A stretch of DNA of 21,439 nucleotides from an uncultured Atopobium sp. (lineage in GTDB: Bacteria; Actinomycetota; Coriobacteriia; Coriobacteriales; Atopobiaceae): positions 1-21,439 of the forward strand of contig CALIZS010000040.1 in NCBI GenBank assembly GCA_938028565.1. Reading direction: 5' to 3'. Below are positions 13,887-21,254 of this stretch, in pieces (the first letter of the stretch is position 1; each line of letters opens with the position of its first letter). The position numbers and the translations under genes were made by a program. The notes below the pieces were generated by a model. It saw only the letters and a list, made by a program, of their open reading frames with translations, was not told the origin of the DNA and ran no database searches.

Positions 13887-14450
13887 TTAACAGAAGTCCG
13901 AGAAATCCGCACAGCTCTCAAGCACTTTTACCACCTGCTCAAGACCGGTGAGGTCTTCCTGGGTGAATCGCGCTACGCTCGGACTATCAATATCCAGCAC
14001 GCCAACTACCTGGCCGTCCTTGAAGATAGGAACAACCACCTCGGAGCTGGATGCAGAGTCGCATGCAATATGTCCCGGGAACTGATGTACGTCCTCTACC
14101 AGCTGACTTGTCTTTGTTTCCGCAGCCGTGCCGCACACTCCCCGTCCAAACGGAATGCGCACGCAGGCAACTTTGCCCTGGAACGGTCCTAGGCGCAGCT
14201 CGGGAGTGCGCGGCTCGTAGGCGCTTGGGGCTACGTCCGGCTCCGCACCCGGGGCCGCGCCCAGCTCCGAACTCGCGCTCGGCTCCGTGCCCGACACCGT
14301 AGCAGGATCTACCAGGTAGAACCCCGCCCAGTTGATGTCGTCGAGAGCGTCCCACAGAAGAGCAGCGGCGTTGGACAACACCGGCAGACAGTGAGCATCA
14401 ACCTCGGCAAGCGAGACAATCTGTTTTGCAAGTAAACCGTAGTCTGCCAT
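13887..14450 (-). CDS. msrC: Free methionine-(R)-sulfoxide reductase (GAF domain)
   Basis: Reduces free L-methionine-(R)-sulfoxide, repairing oxidised methionine. Single GAF domain with the family motifs INWAGFY, LGPFQGKVAC, GRGVCGTA and GHIACDSASSSE. Cysteines 96, 106 and 130 have exactly the 10- and 24-residue spacing of E. coli fRMsr Cys84, Cys94 and Cys118, so the enzyme should be active. Between INWAGFY and LGPFQGK there are about 42 residues where E. coli has 8: an extra ~34-residue Ala/Pro/Glu/Ser-rich loop, encoded by GC-rich, internally repetitive DNA (about 14190-14310). The ATG has AGAAG ahead and starts 2 bases after the glyoxalase stop, so translation is probably coupled. A strong terminator follows. 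Confidence 0.93.
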   Translation of the reverse strand: MADYGLLAKQIVSLAEVDAHCLPVLSNAAALLWDALDDINWAGFYLVDPATVSGTEPSASSELGAAPGAEPDVAPSAYEPRTPELRLGPFQGKVACVRIPFGRGVCGTAAETKTSQLVEDVHQFPGHIACDSASSSEVVVPIFKDGQVVGVLDIDSPSVARFTQEDLTGLEQVVKVLESCADFSDFC

Positions 14451-14452
14451 GG

Positions 14453-14821
14453 TTACTTCTCTGGCAAAATTTCAATCCAGCAGCCATCAGGGTCTGCAAT
14501 AAAGTAGAGGCCCATCTTTGGGTTCTCTTTAACGATGCAGCCCATCTCCTCGTGAAGCGCGTGGAAGGCGTCAAAATCGTCAACACGGAACGCAATGTGC
14601 GTGTCTTTTCCGCCGTTGTCATAAGGCTCCACCCAACCGCGGTTCCACGTGAGCTCCAGCTCAAAAGGAGACCAGTCGTTTACCAAAAACGTGTTAGTCC
14701 AAGAGCCGTCCTCTGGTCCCTTAACGCGGTCAACACGGAATCCCAGAGCCTTCTTGTAGAACTCGACGGTTTTCTCGTTATCCAAAACGTGGGTGCAGCG
14801 GTGAACAAATCGTGCCTGCAT
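14453..14821 (-). CDS. gloA: Lactoylglutathione lyase / glyoxalase I family protein
   Basis: Member of the vicinal oxygen chelate family, 122 residues. Predicted metal ligands line up with E. coli GloA (His5, Glu56, His74, Glu122): His7 in RFVHRC, Glu56 in FELEL, His75 in DTHIAF and Glu117 in CWIEILP. Glyoxalase I isomerises the hemithioacetal of methylglyoxal. Actinobacteria generally lack glutathione, so another thiol cofactor or a related VOC reaction is possible. ATG at 14819-14821 follows GGAGG at good spacing. The 66-base gap to pepF upstream is GC-rich with small palindromes but has no T-run, so pepF, this gene and msrC may be one transcript. Confidence 0.88.
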   Translation of the reverse strand: MQARFVHRCTHVLDNEKTVEFYKKALGFRVDRVKGPEDGSWTNTFLVNDWSPFELELTWNRGWVEPYDNGGKDTHIAFRVDDFDAFHALHEEMGCIVKENPKMGLYFIADPDGCWIEILPEK

Positions 14822-14887
14822 AAATCCTCCTTTGTTGTACGCGCCCGGCCGCGCGGTCGTACCCGATCGCGCCCGTAGCCGTCGCGC

Positions 14888-16681
14888 TTAGTTGAGCTCC
14901 TGCTCAAGCTGATCGACAAGCTCGCCAAAGTACTTGAGCGCAGCGTTAACGGGGTCTGGAGTGGCCATGTCAACGCCAGCGCCGCGGAGCAACTCAATTG
15001 GGGTCTTGGAGCAGCCGCCGGACAGGTAGCCAATGTAGTCCTTGACCGCAGGCTCACCCTCAGAAAGGATGCGCTGAGACAGGGCAATAGCTGCCGAGAA
15101 ACCAATGCAGTACTGGTAGACGTAGAAGTTGTAGTAGAAGTGAGGGATGCGCGACCACTCCAGCTTGATCTCTTCGTCCAGCTCAATGCGAGGTCCAAAG
15201 TACTCTGCGCAAAGCTTGCCGTAGCGCTCAGAGAGAACCTCGGCGTTCAGAGCCACGCCGTCAGCGTTCATCTGGTTGATATCGCGCTCAAACTCAGCAA
15301 ACATGCACTGGCGATAGATGGTGCCACGGAAGCCCTCAAGGAAGTGGTTGAGGATGTACGCATGACGAGCAGGATCGGTCTCGTGCTCAAGCAGGTAGTG
15401 CGAGAGCAGCGCCTCGTTGCAGGTAGATGCAACCTCTGCAACAAAGATGGAGTAATCGGAGTAGGTAATCTCCTGGTTGTGGGACGAGAAATACGTGTGC
15501 AGGGAGTGGCCCATCTCGTGAATAAGGGTGTAGACGTCGTCGAGGCCACCCTGGAAGTTGAGGAGCATAACGGGGTTCATGCCCTTGCCACCTGCGGAAT
15601 AAGCACCGGAGCGCTTACCTGGGGTCTCGTACACGTCAACCCAACGGCTCTCCAGACCCTTCTTGACCAGGCTGACGTACTCCTCGCCCATAGGCGCAAG
15701 AGCCTTAACAATAAGGTCGCAGGCCTCCTCATAAGTGAACTTCATGTCAACATCGTCAACAAGAGGAGTGTAGACGTCCCAGAAGTGCAGCTCATCCAAG
15801 CCCATGACACGCTTGCGCAGGTCAACGTACTTGTAGAACGCTGGGAAATTCTGGTGAACGGCGTCAATCAGGTTGTTGTAAACCTCAACAGGAATCTCGT
15901 TCTCTGCAAGAGCGGCCTCAAGGGAGCTTGCATATTTTCTAGATGACGAGAAAAACTGCAGGTTCTTAACCTGGCTGGTCAGAATTGCAGCTGAGGTGTT
16001 ACGGAACTCACCAAAGCGGCTGTAAAGTTGCTTGAATGCAGACTCACGCAGAACGCGGTCAGCATCCATCAGCAGAGGAACAAATGAACCGCTGGTCAGC
16101 TTATGAGTCTTGCCCTCAGAGTCAACAGCGTCGTCAAAGGTAAGATCTGCATCATCAAACATGGAGAAGATGTTGGTTGGCTGAACAGCAAGCTCTTCTG
16201 CGCGCGCCAGCAGTGCCTCTTCCTCAGCAGAAAGGGTGTGCTCACGCTGGTTCAAGATCTTGTTGAGCTTACGACGATAAAACTCAAGAGCTGGAACCTC
16301 TGCATAGAACTTCTCGACAGATTCTGCTGGAATTGCAAGAAGCTCTGCGGCAAACCAAGAAGTTGCCTCGCCAACCTGCGTATATGCGCTGGTAGCGTTT
16401 GCGACGTATGCCTGATACTTGGCCACGCGAGTATCCTCATCACTCTTGCGCTCGGCGTAGTTGATAATCTTGTAGAGCAGAAGGTTCATCTGGTCCTCAA
16501 GCTGCAGAAACTCCAGAAGAGCCTGTGCGGAGGTAGAAATCTTGCCCTTGAACGCAAGCAGCTTTGGACAGTAAGCCTTGAGCTCCTCGAGACCAGCCTC
16601 AAATGCCTCATCGCTAGGGAACATTGAGGACAGGTCCCACTTATATTTGCTGTCAATTTCTTCACGAGACTCGTATGCCAT
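14888..16681 (-). CDS. pepF: Oligoendopeptidase F (M3B zinc metallopeptidase)
   Basis: Cytoplasmic zinc peptidase cutting short oligopeptides. The 597-residue product matches the PepF/M3 length. The N-terminal helical domain is followed by the catalytic domain with HEMGH (His388, Glu389, His392), the zinc-binding HEXXH. The downstream third-ligand region is IFVAEVASTCNEALL, and the C-terminus carries PHFYYNFYVYQYCIGFSAA. ATG at 16679-16681 is chosen because GGAAGG lies three bases before it and MAYESREEID matches family N-termini; 11 upstream in-frame codons lack support. First gene of a likely pepF-gloA-msrC unit, divergent from an alpha/beta hydrolase gene across about 237 bases. No convincing promoter was found for it. 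Confidence 0.95.
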   Translation of the reverse strand: MAYESREEIDSKYKWDLSSMFPSDEAFEAGLEELKAYCPKLLAFKGKISTSAQALLEFLQLEDQMNLLLYKIINYAERKSDEDTRVAKYQAYVANATSAYTQVGEATSWFAAELLAIPAESVEKFYAEVPALEFYRRKLNKILNQREHTLSAEEEALLARAEELAVQPTNIFSMFDDADLTFDDAVDSEGKTHKLTSGSFVPLLMDADRVLRESAFKQLYSRFGEFRNTSAAILTSQVKNLQFFSSSRKYASSLEAALAENEIPVEVYNNLIDAVHQNFPAFYKYVDLRKRVMGLDELHFWDVYTPLVDDVDMKFTYEEACDLIVKALAPMGEEYVSLVKKGLESRWVDVYETPGKRSGAYSAGGKGMNPVMLLNFQGGLDDVYTLIHEMGHSLHTYFSSHNQEITYSDYSIFVAEVASTCNEALLSHYLLEHETDPARHAYILNHFLEGFRGTIYRQCMFAEFERDINQMNADGVALNAEVLSERYGKLCAEYFGPRIELDEEIKLEWSRIPHFYYNFYVYQYCIGFSAAIALSQRILSEGEPAVKDYIGYLSGGCSKTPIELLRGAGVDMATPDPVNAALKYFGELVDQLEQELN

Positions 16682-16883
16682 GAGCCTTCCTTTCTTGACT
16701 GGGTCAGTATTCACTGCTATTTAGTGTCCCACATACGCGCCGATTTCATGCTGATAACAAGAAAAAATGAACCCATTTGATACAAATCGTCAAACGGGCA
16801 AAACCTTCATAGCTCCATCTCTACCGTTCGCGGAAAATGTCAGCTTTGGTGAACAAACTGCAAATCCACGCGATTGACAGGGA

Positions 16884-16889
16884 TATAAT
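16884..16889 (+). promoter_or_regulatory. Possible -10 element for the alpha/beta hydrolase gene
   Basis: A perfect TATAAT lies 29 bases before the hydrolase ATG. No good -35 sits 16-18 bases upstream; a perfect TTGACA (16874-16879) is only 4 bases away and cannot pair with it as a standard promoter. Confidence 0.35.
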
Positions 16890-16918
16890 CGCAGGTGAAC
16901 AACAGAGGGAGAACTGCC

Positions 16919-17686
16919 ATGAAGATGCACCTCATTGAGCCTAAGACTTGTACTCAAAGCACACCTACCGTGTTGCTAATTCATCCCATGCTCTCGTCAG
17001 CAGAAGGAATGAAGACTGTTCTTGTGAGCAACATGGGTGATGACCTGCGGTATCTGGTCCCAGATCTTGCTGCTCACGGGGAAGAAGATGTAACGGAATA
17101 TGTCTCAGCGTCGCGAGAAGCTGCGCAAATTCATGACTGGCTGCTGGAGCACAACATAACCCATCTCTCCCTTGGCTTTGGCGCCTCCTTAGGTGGAGTG
17201 GTTCTGTCTGAGCTCCTCAAGTTCAACGACCTGACCTTTGACCACCTCTTCTTTGAGGGAACAAGTTTCTGGACAGGAGAATTTCTTGCCTCCGCGCTTG
17301 AGTTTGTGCTCAAGAGAGTGTTCCTTGCCAAGCACCGCAAAGCCATTGCAGACCCCGAGTTATCCGTACAAAAGATGGAACAACTTTACGGAAAAGTTGC
17401 AGCTAAACCTATGTCAGAACACTTTATTGCGATGAGTGACCAAAGCATCCAAAACATCATTCACGACTGCAGCAATGTTGACCTCCCCACCCCTAGCCCC
17501 GAGGTACAACGCCGCTGCATCTTCACGTATGGCGAGAAGGACTTTGACTTGAAACGTGCAAGGAAGGTTCTGCCTAAGGTGTATCCCGAAGCCACGTTAA
17601 CTATCTGGCGAGGCTATGACCACTGCGAGCGCATGACCAGCGATTCAGTCGCGTATAGCCTGATGCTCAGAGAGCTTGTGATTTAG
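16919..17686 (+). CDS. Alpha/beta hydrolase fold protein
   Basis: The 255-residue product has a serine-hydrolase layout: strand and oxyanion region TVLLIHPML near residue 20, nucleophile elbow GFGASLGG with Ser90, candidate acid Asp208 in YGEKDFD, and candidate His235 in GYDHCERM. The cap region around residues 100-165 is helical and variable. Substrate unknown; esterase, thioesterase or peptidase are all possible. ATG at 16919 is preceded by GAGGGAG; a GTG eight codons upstream is in frame but lacks a site. No signal peptide, so cytoplasmic. It is divergent from pepF and is the last gene before base composition drops sharply. Confidence 0.8.
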   Translation: MKMHLIEPKTCTQSTPTVLLIHPMLSSAEGMKTVLVSNMGDDLRYLVPDLAAHGEEDVTEYVSASREAAQIHDWLLEHNITHLSLGFGASLGGVVLSELLKFNDLTFDHLFFEGTSFWTGEFLASALEFVLKRVFLAKHRKAIADPELSVQKMEQLYGKVAAKPMSEHFIAMSDQSIQNIIHDCSNVDLPTPSPEVQRRCIFTYGEKDFDLKRARKVLPKVYPEATLTIWRGYDHCERMTSDSVAYSLMLRELVI

Positions 17687-17745
17687 AGCACACAACTAAA
17701 CGCGTCTTGAGAAACGATACGAAAGAACATTTCAGTCTTTTTGAA

Positions 17746-17787
17746 CAACGCAAATGCAACGCAAATTTTTGCGTTGCATTTGCGTTG
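17746..17787. promoter_or_regulatory. 42-bp near-perfect palindrome overlapping the -35, likely operator
   Basis: A 20-base arm (CAACGCAAATGCAACGCAAA) is followed by TT and its exact reverse complement. Each arm holds two copies of CAACGCAAA, so four half-sites are present, two in each direction, 11 bases apart within an arm. The right arm covers the predicted -35 (17774-17779) of the AlbA_2 gene. There is no T-run, so it is not a terminator. Operator for autoregulation is the favoured inference. Confidence 0.65.
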
Positions 17788-17802
17788 CGTAGTTCCTATA
17801 CT
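17774..17802 (+). promoter_or_regulatory. Predicted promoter of the AlbA_2-domain gene
   Basis: TTGCAT (17774-17779), a 17-base spacer and TATACT (17797-17802). Predicted start near 17809, about 20 bases before the ATG at 17829. The -35 is inside the palindrome, so a protein bound there would block polymerase. Confidence 0.6.
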
Positions 17803-17828
17803 ATTAACCTACCGAGAAGGGAGCTCCT

Positions 17829-19082
17829 ATGCGAGAAACTACTGATGTCGAATTTAAATCTGATATAAATAGTTCATCATTTTTAAAAACTGTAAGCGCT
17901 TATGCTAACTTTTGTACTGGAGTCATCATATTCGGAATTGATGATAGCGGTACTGTTGTTGGTCTTAAAAATCCCACTCACGCCTGCTTAGATATTGAAA
18001 ATAAAATCAATGACTGTATCTCTCCACGACCACAGTATTCACTTGAAATTAATGAAGGTCAAAAAACTATCGTACTTCATGTTGAAGAAAGTCCAAATAA
18101 ACCATATTTCTATAAAGGCAAAGCTTACAGGAGAAGTGATAGTTCTACTGTTGAAGTTGACAGAATTGAGCTGGGAAGGCTAATACTAGCTGGTGAAAAT
18201 CTTTCATATGATCAATTACCTTCTCGAAATCAAGAACTCACCTTTGAGACTCTATCTCAAAAACTTTATAACATTCTTGATATATCAACTATTAATAATG
18301 ATATTCTGAAAACCCTTGGTCTTATAAAAAATAAAACGTATAACCATGCTGCTGCTCTTCTTGCCGATTCTAATTCATACCCAGGAGTAGACATCGTACA
18401 GTTTGGATCGTCTATTAATAAAATGCTCGATCGATCAACAACAGAGAAAGTATCTATTTTAACTCAATTCGAAACAGCTATAGAGAAATTTAAACTACAT
18501 CTATGCTTTGAACAAATTGAAGGAACTGAAAGGAAAACTATTGAGAAAATTCCTCAAGAAGCATTTCGTGAGGCCATTGCCAATGCATTAATACATAGAA
18601 CCTGGGATATAGAAGCACGCATACGAATAAGTATATTCTCCGACCGCGTAGAAATCATATCCCCAGGCGGTCTCCCCTCTGGTCTTTCGGAAGAAGAATA
18701 CCTTAGTGGACGTGTCTCAGTTTTCAGAAATCCTATCTTGGCAGAAGTATTTTATCGTCTTGGATACATCGAAAAGTTTGGTACTGGCATTTTTCGTATA
18801 AAGGAAGCGTATTTTACTAAATTAGAAAAGCCTCGATTCGAAATTAACAAAAACTCTGTCACAGTGATATTACCAATTCTTGGATCACAGTCAGGGATTT
18901 CCAACGAAGAAACATTTCTTTTGGAAAAGATGTCCTCAGGACGTCGTTATTCACGCAAAGAACTCGATAATTTAATGGGATTCGAGAAGACCAAAACCAT
19001 TCGTCTTCTTGGCTCTCTTATCAACAAGGGTCTTGTTGTTGCTGAGGGAGTAAATAGAGCCAGGCGTTACATTCGTGCGTGA
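17829..19082 (+). CDS. AlbA_2 DNA-binding domain / HATPase_c_4 putative transcriptional regulator
   Basis: The 417-residue product has three parts. Residues ~5-115 form a Schlafen-type AlbA_2 domain (VEFKSDI, KTVSAYANFCTGVIIFGIDD, GKAYRRSDSST). Residues ~240-330 form a HATPase_c_4 domain (IPQEAFREAIANALIHR, SPGGLPSGL, FGTGIFRIKEAY). A C-terminal winged helix lies at ~360-417. Such proteins are annotated as putative DNA-binding transcriptional regulators or RecG-like, with poorly known function; some lie in defence or mobile regions. Start chosen by AGAAGGGAG eight bases ahead. Its promoter is overlapped by a large palindrome, suggesting autoregulation. Codons are markedly AT-rich compared with the genes to the left, consistent with acquisition by transfer. 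Confidence 0.85.
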   Translation: MRETTDVEFKSDINSSSFLKTVSAYANFCTGVIIFGIDDSGTVVGLKNPTHACLDIENKINDCISPRPQYSLEINEGQKTIVLHVEESPNKPYFYKGKAYRRSDSSTVEVDRIELGRLILAGENLSYDQLPSRNQELTFETLSQKLYNILDISTINNDILKTLGLIKNKTYNHAAALLADSNSYPGVDIVQFGSSINKMLDRSTTEKVSILTQFETAIEKFKLHLCFEQIEGTERKTIEKIPQEAFREAIANALIHRTWDIEARIRISIFSDRVEIISPGGLPSGLSEEEYLSGRVSVFRNPILAEVFYRLGYIEKFGTGIFRIKEAYFTKLEKPRFEINKNSVTVILPILGSQSGISNEETFLLEKMSSGRRYSRKELDNLMGFEKTKTIRLLGSLINKGLVVAEGVNRARRYIRA

Positions 19083-19199
19083 TACAACAGAATAAACATA
19101 TTTGGCCTTGATTACAAAGTATTATCCTTAAGACAATTAATTATGTTGAAAGAATGAACTCAATAATAACTACGTACAATGTATCAACTTATTTTAAGA

Positions 19200-19228
19200 T
19201 TGTGATAATAAAAGATTCACTATATATA
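19200..19228 (+). promoter_or_regulatory. Candidate promoter for the zinc-ribbon gene
   Basis: TTGTGA (19200-19205), a 17-base spacer and TATATA (19223-19228), 54 bases before the ATG at 19283. The surrounding DNA is very AT-rich, so chance matches are likely. Confidence 0.3.
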
Positions 19229-19282
19229 TTAGATATTAAAGGAAAGCATATTCGATATCACTTTTTCAAAGGAGAAAGTAAG

Positions 19283-20527
19283 ATGTTCTGTACCAATTGT
19301 GGCTCACAAAATCCAGAAAATCAAAAATTCTGCACCAACTGTGGCGCAAAACTTCCAGAAGTAATGCAGCAAGAACAATCTTCCCAAACAACAACTCCTG
19401 CTGCTAACGAAAAAGATTCAAGTACTGCACAAGTAGAAAAAAATTCAACAGCAACTTCATCTACTCAGCAACAGCCAACTGAAAGAACTCAGAATAATTC
19501 AGTAACAACCCAAAATATAAATAATTCCAAGAACACTGATAGTTTCAAGACCAATCAGGTGCGAAACAAACAGCAGATAATTGTTATTGCCATTGCTATC
19601 ATTCTGGCACTTAGTGGGATTGGTGCTGCCACCTACGTTACTCACGGTTTTGGCCTTTTAAGCAAACAAAATGAAGCTGTTCAAACAACAAACAATACTT
19701 CTGCATCAACTTCCAGCGATTCTTCCAAATCAGATACTCAAAAGACTGAAGAAAAACCTTCTGTTAAAGTTAGCAACATTGTGTTTGAAACAACACAAGC
19801 AGCGATGAGAGATTTTGACATAAAACTTCTTGATGTTTATTCCATAAAATTTACTGTAGAGAACAATACTGATGACTATGTGTTCGCAAATCCAACTTTT
19901 GTATTTAATGTAACCTATAAGGACAAATATGGTGATAATCAAAGTGGGACCGCAACTCTTCTATCTGATGTAAGTTCTCCCGACGTGTATTCAGACGATG
20001 GAATTCTTCTTGCGCCTCATGAAAAAAAGACTGTTACCTACTACATTAGCGATTTTGCTTACGATACGAAAAATAATCAAAAAATTTCAGATGCAAGATT
20101 TAATATTACCGATGCCGCTCTAGTAAATGCTCCAGACAATCCTTCAATAGCCAAGGGTAATATAAGTATTGATTCTGTAAATTTAAAAGACTGTCCTTTT
20201 TCTGGAGTAAAAAGTAATTTAAAAATTATTTCTGCGGATGAGGCAAAAGCATCTCTCTCTTTAAAATTTGAAGACTTCAGTTCAGAGCTTACTGGAACGA
20301 TTACTAATACTACAAAAGATAAATGGTCATCTGCATCTGTATGCTATTACATTGAAATGGATGGACACTACGTACTCAATTCGACAAATGCTAGTTCAGT
20401 TAGCTTTATAAAACCTGATTCAAGTGCAAACGTAGAAGCTAATAACTACATTGGCTCTAAACAAGACGGACACACTTATGAAGTAAAACCAACATTTGTT
20501 GCCTATCAGGCCGACAACAGTAAGTAG
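19283..20527 (+). CDS. Zinc-ribbon membrane protein with extracytoplasmic FxLYD-like domain
   Basis: The 414-residue product starts with a double-knuckle zinc ribbon: Cys3, Cys6, Cys17 and Cys20 in two FCTNCG repeats. A Gln/Thr/Ser-rich low-complexity linker (about 25-95) and one transmembrane helix (about 98-120, IIVIAIAIILALSGIGAA) follow. The rest should be outside the cell: two beta-rich stretches, the second with SSELTGTITNTTKDKWSSASV resembling FxLYD-type domains. No enzyme motif is visible; sensing or envelope stress roles are guesses. ATG at 19283 follows AAAGGAGAAAG; the open frame starts 43 codons earlier without a ribosome site. AT-rich like its neighbours. It sits 76 bases before the TM2 gene and may be cotranscribed. 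Confidence 0.8.
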   Translation: MFCTNCGSQNPENQKFCTNCGAKLPEVMQQEQSSQTTTPAANEKDSSTAQVEKNSTATSSTQQQPTERTQNNSVTTQNINNSKNTDSFKTNQVRNKQQIIVIAIAIILALSGIGAATYVTHGFGLLSKQNEAVQTTNNTSASTSSDSSKSDTQKTEEKPSVKVSNIVFETTQAAMRDFDIKLLDVYSIKFTVENNTDDYVFANPTFVFNVTYKDKYGDNQSGTATLLSDVSSPDVYSDDGILLAPHEKKTVTYYISDFAYDTKNNQKISDARFNITDAALVNAPDNPSIAKGNISIDSVNLKDCPFSGVKSNLKIISADEAKASLSLKFEDFSSELTGTITNTTKDKWSSASVCYYIEMDGHYVLNSTNASSVSFIKPDSSANVEANNYIGSKQDGHTYEVKPTFVAYQADNSK

Positions 20528-20603
20528 ATTGTATGTAAACAAAATAATAAACTTTTTTGCTATATAATTATTTCAATATAGCTTGTATGAATGGAGAGAA
20601 AGT

Positions 20604-21084
20604 ATGAGCAAAATTTTAGCTATAACAACTGAAGCTATTGCAATTGGAACTGACGATGGAGCTATAGTTGAAGTCAGACCTGAAGATGTAACTTTTGACG
20701 CTCGAGTTGGCGATGAGGTTACTTTATTTTCCAATGAGCAGCGAACACTTGTTACTAAAGCTGAACCTAAAAATACTTCGGCTACAGGAACAGCGCAACA
20801 AGGAGATGGAAATAATATTTCCGTCAATGTAATTAATGGTAACCCCCACAAATACAGCTCCCACATATGTTCAAACAGGTAAAGTTGTAAATAAGATTGC
20901 ATATGCTCTTTTTGCAATCTTTCTTGGCGGCCTAGGTGTTCACAAATTTTATGCGGGAAAGACTGGCTCAGGTATTCTATATCTTATTTTTTGTTGGACA
21001 ATTATACCTGCATTGATAGGATTTATTGAGGGTATTGTTGCTCTAACTAAGCCAGCGGATGCAAATGGAAATATTTGCATCTAA
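20604..21084 (+). pseudogene. TM2-domain protein interrupted by a one-base frameshift
   Basis: The first frame (20604-20882) starts with GGAGAG seven bases before ATG and encodes a soluble N-terminal half, ending ISVNVINGNP then a non-homologous tail. The second frame (up to 21084) encodes the TM2 domain: KVVNKIAYALFAIFLGGLG, HKFYAGKTGSG, then GILYLIFCWTIIPALIGFI. Reading CCC then skipping one C at 20843-20847 (five C) gives a continuous protein of about 159 residues, as expected for TM2 proteins of this type. Causes could be a real mutation, a sequencing error, slippage in the C-run, or programmed +1 frameshifting at CCC-C. The second frame has an ATG at 20836 but no ribosome site. Confidence 0.8.
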
Positions 21085-21140
21085 TCCTTTATAATTATTA
21101 AAAATATATCTTTTGTGAACTCCCCCACATTTTGAACTGT

Positions 21141-21176
21141 CTCCCATTTCTTGGACATGAGAAATGGGAGGTTTTT
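21141..21176 (+). promoter_or_regulatory. Hairpin hiding the ribosome site of the transposase remnant
   Basis: CTCCCATTTCT (21141-21151), loop TGGACATG and AGAAATGGGAG (21160-21170) form a perfect 11-bp stem followed by GTTTTT. The GGGAGG ribosome site of the ATG at 21177 lies in the 3' arm. The structure could stop outside transcription and also block translation of read-in transcripts, as in many insertion sequences. Confidence 0.6.
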
Positions 21177-21254
21177 ATGAGTATGGATTGTAGGATAAAG
21201 TACGATGTTGAGGTGAGAAAGAGGGCAGCCATGTTCTTTGCTTCCGACATGTAG
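21177..21254 (+). pseudogene. Truncated transposase OrfA-like fragment
   Basis: ATG at 21177 with GGGAGG five bases ahead opens a 25-codon frame reading RIKYDVEVRKRAAMFFASDM before TAG. The KYDVEVRKRAAM pattern resembles the helix-turn-helix start of IS3-type OrfA transposases. The rest of the gene is missing. Assignment is by eye only. Confidence 0.45.

Larger units (their letters stand above)
21116..21254 (+). mobile_element. Left-end remnant of an IS3-family-like insertion sequence
   Basis: The sequence TGAACTGTCTCCCATTTCTT at 21133, continuing GGACA, resembles terminal sequences of IS3-family elements (TGAACTG..CCC...TTGGACA), from memory and not checked. It is preceded by a tandem-like copy, TGAACTCCCCCACATTT (21116-21132). 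A short transposase-like ORF start follows and stops after 25 codons. No right end or second ORF was recognised, so this is a decayed fragment. Confidence 0.5.

Noticed and set aside
15140..15946. 268-codon rightward open frame
   Set aside because: Antisense to pepF, including its HEXXH region; no start signal.
16874..16889. TTGACA followed by TATAAT as a standard promoter
   Set aside because: The two boxes are only 4 bases apart, far too close for sigma-70 recognition; only the -10 was kept.
17746..17787. Palindrome as a terminator for the hydrolase gene
   Set aside because: No T-run follows on either strand, and it overlaps a good promoter.
19154..19282. 43-codon N-terminal extension of the zinc-ribbon protein
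   Set aside because: No ribosome site at the upstream ATG; the ATG at 19283 has GGAG and starts directly at the zinc ribbon.
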